A stretch of DNA of 24,429 nt from an uncultured Candidatus Peregrinibacteria bacterium (GCA_937127165.1 CAKZLR010000055.1:1-24429), one strand, 5' to 3'; counted from the stretch's first letter, positions 1 to 8,624 are shown. The notes: a model not told the origin generated them from the letters alone. Numbers and translations are program-made.

Positions 1-95
1 TTCTCTTAATTTTGATTATCTACAGCTTAATCTTCAGAATCAAAGTTGGTTTGTCTCAAGTTTTCTGTTTTAGGTTTGGAATCCTACTTAAAAGT

Positions 96-846
96 TTAAA
101 AAACAAAAAAGCCAATAATTATAACTACCAGTAAAATAAAAATAGAGATTATGACTTTTGAAGAATGGTTATTAGGTATATTGTTAAATGTTAAAATTTT
201 AATGATTTTGTTTTCTAAACTGTCTTCGTTGAAAGACAAAGACCACGAATAAATTTGTAAGCTAGTAATAGCTAAGTTGGTAATGCAAAATAAATCAAGT
301 TTTCTAGGTTGAAGTTGATACTTAAGAAGTTTAGTGAAGGGTAGTTGTAAAGCTGTATGTAAGACTAATATCCATAGTGTGTGGAGTATACAAGATAGTG
401 TAATCTTTGCCAATTTTTCTTTAAAGTTTTTATAGAAATATCGTTGGAAGTGATATATAAAAAAATAATAGTAAGAATAAAGCAATCAAACCAAAAATTT
501 CAAGTACGGGTATAAGGTCTAAAGCTGGGGGACCAAACAAAATTGTGAAAAACGGTCTTACTCACAGGTAATGCATGAAAGCAAAAATAAAAACTAAAAT
601 CCCTAATGTTCGTTTAGCTAACCACAAAAACAAATATACTTGTTTTAGAAAGTCTTGTACATTAAGTCGTTTGAGAATTCCCAGAATTGCCACACCCATA
701 ACAAAATAACAGCAATCCTACCTGTTATTACTCCAGCTTCTTGCTATTCTGTGGATATGGAAGTTAGTGAGATCGGTATTACTGAATAACCTAAGATAAT
801 CAAAACTAGCAGAAAGTTTTTAAATCAAGAAAACACTTTTTCTCAT
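96..846 (-). pseudogene. Decayed ferric-reductase-like (YedZ/MsrQ/FRE type) transmembrane protein gene
   Basis: No intact frame spans this region, but reading the minus strand and changing frame gives consecutive pieces of a polytopic membrane protein. From the N-terminus: a hydrophobic helix (LLVLIILGYSVIPISL, near 790-830), then EAGVITGRIAVILL (near 715-750), then GVAILGILKRLNVQDFLKQ (near 655-695), then KRTLGILVFIFAFMHYL (573-623), and RKIGKDYTILYT near 410. These match the order of family features: G-R-x-A in helix 2, L-x-x-L-K-R-L, and the R-x-L-G-x-x-x-F-x-x-x-x-H haem-helix motif. There are at least two frameshifts and several in-frame stops (TGA after MHYL). A 129-codon frame at 96-485 covers the C-terminal half but is out of phase with the upstream motifs. 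The family binds haem in the membrane and passes electrons to a partner reductase. Assignment to the broad family is fairly safe; the exact subfamily is not. Confidence 0.55.
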
Positions 847-1061
847 TACAAAAAACAAAATCTTGAGAAGATAAAGTAAAAAATATCTAAAACAAATAAT
901 CTGTCAAATTTTCTTATCAATATGCTAATATATGTAACTAGTTCATTCGCTAATTGTCTTAATTTTTTAGTAAAATAGAGAGATACTTTTTCATACTAGA
1001 AAACTAAATTGATTTTAAACTATATAGTAAACATAATACCCTTATTATTGTGAATAATCTA

Positions 1062-1091
1062 TTGACCAAAACCTAAGTTTGGTTATATTAT
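1062..1091 (+). promoter_or_regulatory. Sigma70-type promoter of the ABC exporter operon
   Basis: TTGACC at 1062-1067 is followed by TATATT (1084-1089, spacer 16) or TATTAT (1086-1091, spacer 18). Transcription would start near 1097, giving an A/T-only leader of about 20 nt before the ATG at 1118, with no Shine-Dalgarno sequence. Confidence 0.55.
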
Positions 1092-1117
1092 ATAAAAATA
1101 TATAAAATAAAAAATTT

Positions 1118-2260
1118 ATGAGTTCTGTTATTGAGGCTGTTAATCTAGTAAGAAAATTTCAAATAGACAAAAATAATTTTGTTCAAGCTCTTGGTCCAGT
1201 CTCTTTTGTTGTTCCTAAGAATAGTTTTACCATCATTATTGGTAGAAGTGGTAGTGGAAAGTCAACTTTACTTAATCTTTTGACAGGTTTAGACAAACCA
1301 ACTGCTGGCGAATTGTATGTTTTAGGACAAAATTTAGCTAAACTTGATCGTAAGCAACTTGCTAAATATCGCTCAAAAATTGGAATTATATTTCAGCAAT
1401 ACAATTTAATCCCTAACCTAACAGCTTTGGAGAATGTTTTAATGGGTTCATGGTCTGGCGGTGGTAGTGCAACTGTGCAAGAGTCTTTAGATATTCTAGA
1501 GCAATTTGATTTAAAACATCGAGCTACAGTTGATGTATCTAAGCTTTCCGGTGGGGAAAAACAAAGAGTGGCTGTATGTAGAGCTTTGATAAATAAACCA
1601 GAAATTTTGTTTTGTGACGAACCAACAGGAGCTCTGGACAGTAAAAATGAAGAAAATGTTCGAGAGATTCTGGTAAAACTACATAAGCAAGGAATGACTA
1701 TCGTTATGGTCACTCATAATCTTGATTTTCAAGATATTGGCACCCAAGTATTTAAACTGGATGATGGTTTATTATCAGTCCTTAAACATGATGGATCGAC
1801 TAATCACAACCAAATAGTTGTTAGAAAATACAAAAAAGCTCAACACAATAAAGAGGATTTATGGTTATTTAGAGATTTTTTGGACGAACCTGAAATTTAT
1901 AATCACCTGTCTAACAATCTTCCCGAAGAAGATACAAAAGTTCGTGAAGCCACTTTACTCTGTCTTAAAAGCATCATTACTGAGATAAGTGATCATTTTC
2001 CGGGGAAGCGAGTTTTCCCATTTGGTTTTTTACCAATTGCTAAAGATTTTGACGATAATTTAATTGTATATTTTTTGGAGGATAAAGGTATTTATTATCT
2101 GGACAGAGAAATTTTTTTAGAAGATGCAATTAAAGTTGTAAAAAAAGGCAAAAAAACTATCAAACGATACGAAACACGCTCGATTGTTAGTCACGCAGAG
2201 AAAGTTTTTAGGAGTATTAACGATTTTATGAATGCAGTATATCCTTTAAATTCTTTTTAG
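1118..2260 (+). CDS. ABC transporter ATPase, MacB/LolD type, with a 160-residue C-terminal extension
   Basis: The ATP-binding subunit of a type VII (MacB/FtsX-like) ABC system; ATP binding at the cytoplasmic face drives the permease encoded next door. Visible motifs: Walker A GRSGSGKST (residues 42-50), Q-loop FQQYNL (92-97), signature LSGGEKQ (143-149), Walker B ILFCDEP (163-169), H-loop histidine 200. A standard LolD/MacB ATPase of about 225 residues ends near residue 220. The remaining 160 residues are an unusual extension. Its last part (PFGFLPIAKDFDDNL at 301-315, GIYYLD at 324-329, SHAEKVFRSINDFMNAVY at 358-375) resembles the C-terminal half of SMI1/KNR4 (SUKH) domains by eye, which is tentative. 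The start follows a promoter by about 20 nt and there is no Shine-Dalgarno. The permease gene begins 52 nt downstream on the same strand, so the two are probably co-transcribed. Substrate unknown. Confidence 0.9.
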   Translation: MSSVIEAVNLVRKFQIDKNNFVQALGPVSFVVPKNSFTIIIGRSGSGKSTLLNLLTGLDKPTAGELYVLGQNLAKLDRKQLAKYRSKIGIIFQQYNLIPNLTALENVLMGSWSGGGSATVQESLDILEQFDLKHRATVDVSKLSGGEKQRVAVCRALINKPEILFCDEPTGALDSKNEENVREILVKLHKQGMTIVMVTHNLDFQDIGTQVFKLDDGLLSVLKHDGSTNHNQIVVRKYKKAQHNKEDLWLFRDFLDEPEIYNHLSNNLPEEDTKVREATLLCLKSIITEISDHFPGKRVFPFGFLPIAKDFDDNLIVYFLEDKGIYYLDREIFLEDAIKVVKKGKKTIKRYETRSIVSHAEKVFRSINDFMNAVYPLNSF

Positions 2261-2312
2261 AGAAAAATTTTAAATTCTTTTAAAGAATTTATCATTTTTA
2301 AACAAATAATTT

Positions 2313-3812
2313 ATGACCATTAAAGCTTTTTACCTTTTACTCTCCAAACAAATTCGTTCCAAATTTGGTAGGGTTTTTTTGGCTTCTGGGGGTATTATGA
2401 TTGCTGTTTGGGCTATTACTCTTAGTAATAGTCTTTCTTTAAGTTTAAATGAAATTATTGTAAAGGCTATCAATAGCCAAAATCTAGCCAGAGAAATACA
2501 AGTCAACAAAACTAAAGATGGAGTTGTTCGCTTTGACGAAGCACCCACTTTTGTGTCTATAGGACTGCAAGAAATTTCAGAATTAGGTAAAATAGAAGGA
2601 GTTCGGGCAGTTTCACCTCGTAGTTATCTTGATTTTTTTATTAAAACTGAGCAGAACAAAGATTTTAAATGTAACGAAGAAATTCTTAACAATCAACCTT
2701 TTCTGGCTAATCAATTTATTCAAAATTCAAACTCAATACAATCAATAGCTGAGAAAAACCAGACATCCTTAGAAAAAATAAAACAAAATTGCAAATCTGT
2801 TACTACCATTTCTAATGTTTTTGAAAATTTTTACCAAACCCATCGCACTAATTGGATAGGTAGCACTAAGGCTCCTCAACGGGGACAAATGGTAGCTTGT
2901 TTTCAGTGTGGCAGTCTAGATTTTGCGAGGTATTTAGAAGTAAGTAGTCCCGAGGAAATGTTAGGCAAAAAGGTTTATATTGAACTTGCATCACCTCCAT
3001 TGATCACTAAAGCTGGAGACCAAGTTAGTGTTATAAATATTAATCGTATTCCTCGCCAAAAAATTACTCAAAGTAGTAGTGTTGAGTTGGTTATTGTGTC
3101 GGTAGTTGATGATAGAAATTCGGATGGGTTTACTTTAACTGGTGGTGCTAATAACAACTTTTTTATTGATTTTAGTTATTATCTAGATGCAATAAAACTT
3201 ACTGATCCTACTATAAACCTTAACGAAATTGGTTTTTGGGATGTGGTAATTTTTTTAGAAGATTACACCTACATTGATTCCGTCTTAAGCAGTCTCAAAA
3301 ATAAAGGTTATTTTGCTACTTCTATAGCTAGAATTTTGATTAATAGTGTAGATACGTTACTGACAATTCAGAGAGTTGTATTGTTTGGTTTTGGTGTGAT
3401 CATCTTGACTGCTTCTGTATTTGGGATTGTTGCTATAATGATCATCTCAGTGCTGGAGAGAAAAAAAGAAATTGGAATTCTCAAGTCGATGGGGGCTAGA
3501 GATGGAGATATTTTTAATTTATTCTTAGCTGAAAGTAGTTTTCTTGGACTATTTGGGTGGCTGGTAGGCACAGGTCTGTCCTACTTGTCATCTATTTTAA
3601 TTTCCCAAGCTTTTAGAATATTTGTTCTGCAAAATGAGAACTGGAAAACTAATTTACAAAATTTTAACATTACTAGCTTTGCCTTGTTATCTCCGTGGTG
3701 GCTTTTACTTTCTACTTTGGCTGTTTCACTTTTTTTTACCTTAATTTCGGGCATATATCCAGCCATTAAAGCCGCTCGCCAAAATCCGATTGATGTTTTA
3801 AGAAGCGAATAA
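2313..3812 (+). CDS. ABC transporter permease, MacB/FtsX family
   Basis: A 499-residue membrane protein with the standard layout: one N-terminal helix (about 20-42), a large extracytoplasmic domain (about 45-350), then three C-terminal helices (about 356-380, 409-432, 461-482). The coupling segment ERKKEIGILKSMGA (382-395) after helix 2 and the closing AIKAARQNPIDVLRSE are hallmarks of MacB/FtsX permeases (MacB_PCD plus FtsX domains). These transporters use mechanotransmission to act on extracytoplasmic substrates such as lipoproteins, peptides or cell-wall enzymes. The external domain has four cysteines (120, 160, 196, 199), the last two as C-F-Q-C, so a disulfide is plausible; a DsbA-like protein is encoded 1.5 kb downstream. 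It follows its ATPase by 52 nt without a separate promoter. The start ATG has only A/T sequence before it. Confidence 0.88.
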   Translation: MTIKAFYLLLSKQIRSKFGRVFLASGGIMIAVWAITLSNSLSLSLNEIIVKAINSQNLAREIQVNKTKDGVVRFDEAPTFVSIGLQEISELGKIEGVRAVSPRSYLDFFIKTEQNKDFKCNEEILNNQPFLANQFIQNSNSIQSIAEKNQTSLEKIKQNCKSVTTISNVFENFYQTHRTNWIGSTKAPQRGQMVACFQCGSLDFARYLEVSSPEEMLGKKVYIELASPPLITKAGDQVSVININRIPRQKITQSSSVELVIVSVVDDRNSDGFTLTGGANNNFFIDFSYYLDAIKLTDPTINLNEIGFWDVVIFLEDYTYIDSVLSSLKNKGYFATSIARILINSVDTLLTIQRVVLFGFGVIILTASVFGIVAIMIISVLERKKEIGILKSMGARDGDIFNLFLAESSFLGLFGWLVGTGLSYLSSILISQAFRIFVLQNENWKTNLQNFNITSFALLSPWWLLLSTLAVSLFFTLISGIYPAIKAARQNPIDVLRSE

Positions 3813-3976
3813 AAAACATCTAAGGTTTTTCTAAGTTTGTTCTTTGTAGAAATATATTTTTTGTCTTAACAATTTACTTACATACTTGCAGTTAATTTGC
3901 TTTTATTGAAGGTTTTAAAAATCACTGATTTGCTTTAAAAGCTAGCAAAGAATTTTGTAAAAAGAGAAATACTAAC

Positions 3977-4005
3977 TTGACATTTGTGGTTAAAATCGCT
4001 AAAAT
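3977..4005 (+). promoter_or_regulatory. Promoter of tRNA-Thr
   Basis: TTGACA (3977-3982), a 17-nt spacer, then TAAAAT (4000-4005). The transcript would begin about 40 nt before the tRNA. A small CCAC-TTTTT-GTGG inverted repeat lies in this leader at about 4013-4025. Confidence 0.7.
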
Positions 4006-4053
4006 TCGTAAACCACTTTTTGTGGATTCTATTTATTTCTGTAACAGATTATT

Positions 4054-4129
4054 GCCGAATTAGCTCAGCTGGTAGAGCATCGGTTTTGTAAACCGCAGGT
4101 CGTCGGTTCGAGTCCGACATTCGGCTCCA
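4054..4129 (+). tRNA. tRNA-Thr (anticodon TGT), CCA encoded
   Basis: Complete cloverleaf: acceptor GCCGAAT pairs with ATTCGGC, D-stem GCTC/GAGC, anticodon loop TTTGTAA with anticodon TGT (reads ACA, threonine), T-arm GTCGG-TTCGAGT-CCGAC, discriminator T and genomically encoded CCA. The first anticodon-stem pair (27-43) is a T-C mismatch. It stands alone between the ABC operon and the DUF192 gene. No T-rich terminator follows, so transcription may run on into the next gene. Confidence 0.96.
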
Positions 4130-4230
4130 TAAAAAAAATTAGTTGTTTTGCTGGGCTTAAAAGTAATTTTTTAGGATCTGGTAAAAATTAAATCTTTTAG
4201 GGATTCAGCAAAAATTAAAAATAAAAAAGT

Positions 4231-4935
4231 ATGTCAGAAATAAATAATAATCAAAACAAAAACAGTCACGATAAAAATCTGTTATTAGACATGGGTCTTG
4301 TGGAAGATAAAGCCAAAGAAATTACAGGAAGTACTATACAAAAGGTAGCTACTGCTATTAATGATACAAAAAAGTCAATACTTTTACCTTTGTTTTCTAA
4401 TACTAATAAATATAGACAAATCATCATAGCTACCGTAATATTTATAATTCTTGTTCTTGGCGGTATTTTATACATGGTGTCAAATAATATTACAAATAAA
4501 GGTAAACAGACTAACCACCCTCGAGTTACCGTTGTTCAACAAGAAATGATCCAAATTGATTTTGAGAAATTAGAACTTGCAACCAAAAGTGAGGAAAGGC
4601 AAAGAGGGTTTATGTTTAGAGATGAGATTTGTGATAGATGTGGCATGTTGTTTGTTTTTCCTGAGGAGTCCGAGCTGACTTTTTGGATGCCTAATGTTTA
4701 TTTTCCTTTGGATTTGATTTTTATGGATCAGAGTGGAATAATAGTTAAAATTCATGAAAATACAACTCCCAACAATGATCAAAAAAAATATTTTTCAGAA
4801 AAGCCTGCCCAATATGCATTAGAAACAAAATCTGGCTTTGTTAAGAGTTTTGGCTTAAAAGAAGGTCAAAAGGTTGATATTCAGCACTTGCAAAAACAGG
4901 GTGTAAAGTTTGTTTGGTTTAACATTGACGAATAA
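4231..4935 (+). CDS. Membrane-anchored DUF192 protein
   Basis: A 234-residue protein: a hydrophilic N-terminus (1-60), one transmembrane helix (about 62-84), then a DUF192 domain (about 106-220) facing outside the membrane. Family signatures are clear: ELATKSEERQRGFMFRDEI near 115-133, GMLFVFPEE (138-146), FWMPNVYFPLDLIFMD (151-166) and the A-x-Y-A-L-E segment near 194. The molecular role of DUF192 is not established; it is common as a small extracytoplasmic domain. An unusual C-D-R-C pair (134-137) sits where many family members have no cysteines, which could make it a client of the neighbouring DsbA-like protein (inference). The start ATG at 4231 follows an A-rich leader with no Shine-Dalgarno; it lies 101 nt after tRNA-Thr. 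Confidence 0.85.
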   Translation: MSEINNNQNKNSHDKNLLLDMGLVEDKAKEITGSTIQKVATAINDTKKSILLPLFSNTNKYRQIIIATVIFIILVLGGILYMVSNNITNKGKQTNHPRVTVVQQEMIQIDFEKLELATKSEERQRGFMFRDEICDRCGMLFVFPEESELTFWMPNVYFPLDLIFMDQSGIIVKIHENTTPNNDQKKYFSEKPAQYALETKSGFVKSFGLKEGQKVDIQHLQKQGVKFVWFNIDE

Positions 4936-5244
4936 TTGTCCTTCTAAGTGTCACGATTTTGCAAATGTTACTAGCTCTGCAGGTAGAATCCAAGTTTTAT
5001 GATTGGATTTTATGGTTTAATTGTTTGACAAGACGGCTGTTGATTTGACCAAAGTACTTTGGAACAGTTATTTTTTAAAATATTAACCTAATTTATTAGG
5101 AATATTAGTTTTTTCTAAAAAACTTTTTTTAGAAACAGTTTACAACCAAACTGGAGCTTTTTCATAAATAAAATTTTGTTTTTGTAGTCCTATAATTGAC
5201 AATCTTACTATCTGTATTACAGAAAGTTAATAAGAGTAATACAT
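4936..5244. repeat. Intergenic stretch holding four perfect short palindromes
   Basis: No gene is seen here. It holds AATCCAA with TTGGATT (4987-5009, 9-nt loop), CCAAAG-TA-CTTTGG (5049-5062), CCTAAT-TT-ATTAGG (5087-5100) and an 11-bp-arm hairpin TTTCTAAAAAA with TTTTTTAGAAA (5112-5135). T-runs follow the second and third, so one or both could terminate DUF192 transcription. AT-rich palindromes arise easily in such DNA, but four perfect ones in 150 bp is more than I see elsewhere in the window. Confidence 0.45.
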
Positions 5245-5273
5245 TTGACAACTAAAGTATATAAATTTAATAT
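5245..5273 (+). promoter_or_regulatory. Promoter of the DsbA-like gene
   Basis: TTGACA (5245-5250), a 17-nt spacer, TAATAT (5268-5273): near-consensus. The predicted start near 5280 leaves only about 16 nt before the ATG at 5296, with no Shine-Dalgarno. Confidence 0.75.
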
Positions 5274-5295
5274 TACTTAGATTTTTTTCTAAAAT

Positions 5296-6153
5296 ATGTC
5301 TTCAAAACCAGATACTCAAAAAAAACAAACTCAAAAACCAGAAGATTCTATCGAACAAGGTTTCGTAACTGTAGTAGAGTTTCAGAAAACTAGAGCAAGT
5401 CTCCAAAATCTTTCATTTATATCAATTTTTTTAGCGATTTTCAATATTGTTTTAGTATTCGTGGTGGCTTGGGTTGTCGGCTCTCAGTTAAACTCTGTTG
5501 AAATAAAGGGTTTGGATGAGAGATTATTATTAGTAGAGGATAAATTAGATCAAGTGATTAGTATCTTACCTCCAGATTTGAGGCCAAAAGTGGGAGTTAC
5601 AGTAACACCTCCAGACAAAACTTTAGATAGGTGGAAGGGTAACAAAGATAATCGATATGTCTTAGTAAAGTATTCTGATTTACGATGTCCCGGTTGCGTG
5701 GTTATGCACCCAGAGATAAAAGCTTTTATAGAGAACAACTCGTCCGAGGTATCTCTAGTTTTCAGAAATTTTCCAGTAACAAGCGGAAATCCAAATTCTC
5801 TTCGTTTAGCTAAAACAGCCGAGTGTGTTGCTAAGTACAATGGAGAAGGAGCTTTTTGGAATTTTGTAGAAGGAATTTACTCTCAAACCATAGACGAAAC
5901 TGTCGAAGGTGAGGAGGCCCTATCTAAATTTGTAGAAAATCCATCTAAAATTGCCGAATGTGTTAAAAACGGGGAAACAGATCAAAAAATAGAAAGAGAT
6001 TTGGAAGATGCTAGACAGGCATCCATTAGAGCGACTCCTACACTTGTATTTTACGATACCCAAACCGACAAAGTATCTTTTGTTCGCAATCTTGGAACAG
6101 CAGAACATTTACAACAACTGTTTAACGAATTTAAAACCAAGCAAAAGAAATAA
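5296..6153 (+). CDS. Membrane-anchored DsbA-like thiol:disulfide oxidoreductase (Thioredoxin_4 type)
   Basis: A 285-residue protein: cytoplasmic N-terminus, one transmembrane helix (about 38-62), a short linker with helical heptads (about 68-90), then a DsbA-like thioredoxin fold (about 118-282). The redox motif C-P-G-C is at 131-134 after YSDLR, and the cis-proline loop A-T-P-T is at 246-249. Two further cysteines (177 and 222) lie in the helical insertion and could form a structural disulfide. The family catalyses disulfide formation or exchange in exported proteins. The nearby permease ectodomain (four cysteines) and DUF192 protein (C-x-x-C) are plausible clients, by inference. It has its own strong promoter and is monocistronic as far as can be seen. 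ATG 5296 is chosen because it sits about 16 nt after the predicted transcription start. Confidence 0.9.
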   Translation: MSSKPDTQKKQTQKPEDSIEQGFVTVVEFQKTRASLQNLSFISIFLAIFNIVLVFVVAWVVGSQLNSVEIKGLDERLLLVEDKLDQVISILPPDLRPKVGVTVTPPDKTLDRWKGNKDNRYVLVKYSDLRCPGCVVMHPEIKAFIENNSSEVSLVFRNFPVTSGNPNSLRLAKTAECVAKYNGEGAFWNFVEGIYSQTIDETVEGEEALSKFVENPSKIAECVKNGETDQKIERDLEDARQASIRATPTLVFYDTQTDKVSFVRNLGTAEHLQQLFNEFKTKQKK

Positions 6154-6721
6154 ACAAAGTCTTAATTTTAGCTTAAAGAAGAAATAAAGACTGTTGCTTG
6201 CAGTATTTGCGAGGTCGAATTTGTTTGCTGATTAGCAATAAAGCAAAATTATAAAAGAGTTTTACAGGATTATTAAGGAATAAATATAAAATAATTTGGT
6301 TTGATTTTTATAAAAAATATAAGGTTTTTATTTGTCTTGTTACAAAGAAGGTCCGTTTCAATTTTATTGAAAAATATGTGTTTTTGACTTAGTCCAGTAA
6401 AGATTAAACAAAATCTATAGAAGTTAATTCAAAGTTGAAATAAAAATTTGGATATTTGTTTATGCTTTGATTTTTGGGTAAGTTTGGTTAATGATCTAGC
6501 TTAAAAAAACTTTACTTGTTTGAATATAAAAGATTTGGTATACTGAACCCATTGTTTATTAACATAAATTTTTATATAATATGCACCTTTTTAAAAGAAG
6601 AGTTGTTTTGTGTAAGTCTAGAACTATAAGGTTTGAAGGTTTATGAATATAAATTCAATCTAATTAAGATTAACCGTTTTAAATAAATATAATTTAAACA
6701 AAAACAAAAATCAGAGACAGG
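6154..6721. other. 568-bp intergenic region with a promoter and a possible 21-codon leader ORF
   Basis: No conserved gene recognised. A good promoter, TTGTTT (6516-6521) - 17 nt - TATACT (6539-6544), lies about 175 nt before the CAP gene. Between them is a short frame, ATG 6581 to TGA 6646 (MHLFKRRVVLCKSRTIRFEGL without its last residues being recognisable), basic and of unknown meaning. A second weaker promoter, TTGTTT (6603-6608) - 16 nt - TATAAG (6625-6630), is also possible. A small TTGCT-GATT-AGCAA hairpin is at 6225-6238. The CAP transcript may therefore have an unusually long leader for this window. Confidence 0.4.
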
Positions 6722-7273
6722 ATGAAAAGCGAGAGAACTATTCTTTTAATTAAGGCTATTGTGATCAATTTTTTGATTGTAGCAGTTTTTTTCTTTGCTG
6801 TTTATAAATTACATACTCATAATACTACTAATAAATCTAGAACAAGTATAGCCATAGCAGCGATAGAATTTGAAGATGATGGGTATTATTCGGATAAAAT
6901 ATTAGAATATGTGAATATAGAAAGACAAAAAGAAGGTCTCCATCCTTTACAAGAAGATTATTTACTAACTCTGGCAGCTAGCTTAAAAATGGACGATATG
7001 ATTAAATATGATTACTTTTCTCACACAAATCCCATAAATAATAAAAAATGGTCTGAATTTATTAGAGAGTCTGGCTATGTGTACAAAAAAATTGGAGAAA
7101 ATTTAGCTATTGGTTATAATGACCCAAAAAATGTTGTCGAAGCTTGGATGAAATCACCCACTCATAGAGAAAATATTTTGTCAGATAGGTTTATTCATTC
7201 TGGTATAGTACATCAAAAAGTACTTTATTACAACAAAGAAACCGTGATTTTAGTCCACTTTTTTGGAGGTTAA
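6722..7273 (+). CDS. Membrane-anchored CAP/SCP-domain protein
   Basis: A 183-residue protein: N-terminal signal-anchor helix (about 8-29), then a CAP (SCP/PR-1, cysteine-rich secretory superfamily) domain (about 57-183). Characteristic pieces are the N-x-x-R-x-x-x-G-L-x-x-L helix (65-76), YDYFSHTNP with the conserved His (96-104), GENLA (125-129) and SPTHRENI with the second conserved His (145-152), ending in VHFFGG. These are the typical bacterial CAP motifs, close to the YkwD type. The biochemical role of bacterial CAP domains is mostly unknown. It would sit outside the membrane, like its two upstream neighbours. GACAGG just before the ATG is the closest thing to a Shine-Dalgarno at any intact gene here, and it is weak. 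Confidence 0.88.
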   Translation: MKSERTILLIKAIVINFLIVAVFFFAVYKLHTHNTTNKSRTSIAIAAIEFEDDGYYSDKILEYVNIERQKEGLHPLQEDYLLTLAASLKMDDMIKYDYFSHTNPINNKKWSEFIRESGYVYKKIGENLAIGYNDPKNVVEAWMKSPTHRENILSDRFIHSGIVHQKVLYYNKETVILVHFFGG

Positions 7274-7466
7274 TATTTGTGTTGGCTTAGCTTATATTAT
7301 TTAATTTAATATATAATTCAGAGTTATGTTTGGGATTGGTTTATTAAAGATTATTTAAATAAAAGGTAAATTACCAATAGATTTTGACTGATTGTAATTT
7401 ATTTTAACTTTTTTATTTTTTATTTGAGAATGTTGTATTCAATGGTAGTGACTAGAATTTTGTATT

Positions 7467-8624
7467 TTAGGAAAACAACTTTAAAATTTCATGGTCCATC
7501 TTTTGAAAGAAGATTTTAGAATCAAATTGAGCCGCATGTTTTTGGCAATCATCTTTCATGTTTTTGATTTTTACTGGGTCGATTTTTCTTATCAAGTTTA
7601 CCAAATCTTCTACTGTTGGGTTCGGAGGGAGTAGAAATCCAGTTTTTTGGTCAATTATAGTTTCTAACAACCCGCCTTCAGCCACCGCAATGACCGGTTT
7701 TCCAGCTGCCATTAACTCACATTGCACAATACCAGCGTCCTCGTCTACAGGTATGACAATACCTGCTAAACAATTGCCTACTAATTCTTCTAACCTCTGT
7801 TGGCTAACTAGTCCTTCAAAAACTATATTTGTGAGGTTTCTTGAAGAGATTTGTTCTTTTATCCAGTTTTCTAGAGGCCCACTGGAACAAATAACTAATT
7901 TTTTATCTGGCATTTGAGCAAAAGCTTCTACAATTAAACGGATTCTCTTTGGTTCTTCTAGTCGAGAGTGAGATAAATAATAGTCGCCGGTAGAAATATA
8001 TTTAAATTTAATAGTCTGGACAGCTGGGTAAATTGGTATAGAATCAATATCAAGGTATTTTTTCAGCCTCTTTTGAATGTTTTTGGAATTGCTAATAATC
8101 AAATCCATTGCTTGGAGATCTTTTTTGTATTCATGGTTGACTAGTTTGGCGAGAGTTTTGTATATAGGTCTAAACAACGATGGAAGTTTATTTAGTTTCT
8201 GATCCATCTGATCAGTAAAAATTCTGGGCGGAGTGTGGCAATAATTAACTTTTTTGACATTTTTTATTCTTCTTTGGGCAAAAAAGACATTACCGCTAAA
8301 AATCACCAAATCATAATTTTCTAATTTTTTGAGTTTGGGGCTAAACAACCAAAATAACATTCTTTTCAGGTGAAGCAGTCCGGGTATTTTCCCGTCTCTA
8401 TGTAAATATTCGAATTTATATTTCGGGTCAAAAAGTTCTTGGCTAAAAGTGTCATTTATTTTTTCTGGAGAGAATACGTCTGTCCTAAGAGCCCCTGCAT
8501 AAAGATCGGCATTGTAGTGGTTTCTAATTTGAAAAATTAGTTTTTCAGCCCCACCACGACACTTAAAAAAGGAATATAAAATAGCGATTTTTTTATTCTT
8601 TAATTTTTCTGGAAGTTCTGACAT
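7467..8624 (-). CDS. Glycosyltransferase family 4 (GT-B fold)
   Basis: A 385-residue retaining GT4-type enzyme. The N-terminal half has the nucleotide-fold opening KKIAILYSFFKCRGGAEKL (residues 11-29), with the G-G-A-E loop typical of acceptor-side binding. NYCHTPPRIF (about 127-136) resembles the H-x-P motif common in WbaZ-like mannosyltransferases. The C-terminal half has YYLSHSRLEEPKR (about 216-228), then VDEDAGIVQCE followed by MAAGKPVIAVAEGG, the E-x7-E region that binds the sugar nucleotide. It probably adds a hexose to a surface glycan or glycolipid intermediate at the cytoplasmic membrane face; donor and acceptor cannot be told. The gene is convergent with the CAP gene and has its own promoter at 8661-8689. 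A remnant of a different glycosyltransferase lies 2 kb away at 10.65-11.2 kb. Confidence 0.9.
   Translation of the reverse strand: MSELPEKLKNKKIAILYSFFKCRGGAEKLIFQIRNHYNADLYAGALRTDVFSPEKINDTFSQELFDPKYKFEYLHRDGKIPGLLHLKRMLFWLFSPKLKKLENYDLVIFSGNVFFAQRRIKNVKKVNYCHTPPRIFTDQMDQKLNKLPSLFRPIYKTLAKLVNHEYKKDLQAMDLIISNSKNIQKRLKKYLDIDSIPIYPAVQTIKFKYISTGDYYLSHSRLEEPKRIRLIVEAFAQMPDKKLVICSSGPLENWIKEQISSRNLTNIVFEGLVSQQRLEELVGNCLAGIVIPVDEDAGIVQCELMAAGKPVIAVAEGGLLETIIDQKTGFLLPPNPTVEDLVNLIRKIDPVKIKNMKDDCQKHAAQFDSKIFFQKMDHEILKLFS

Noticed and set aside
7558..7917. A 119-codon plus-strand frame inside the GT4 gene
   Set aside because: Antisense to a well-supported glycosyltransferase and without family features of its own.
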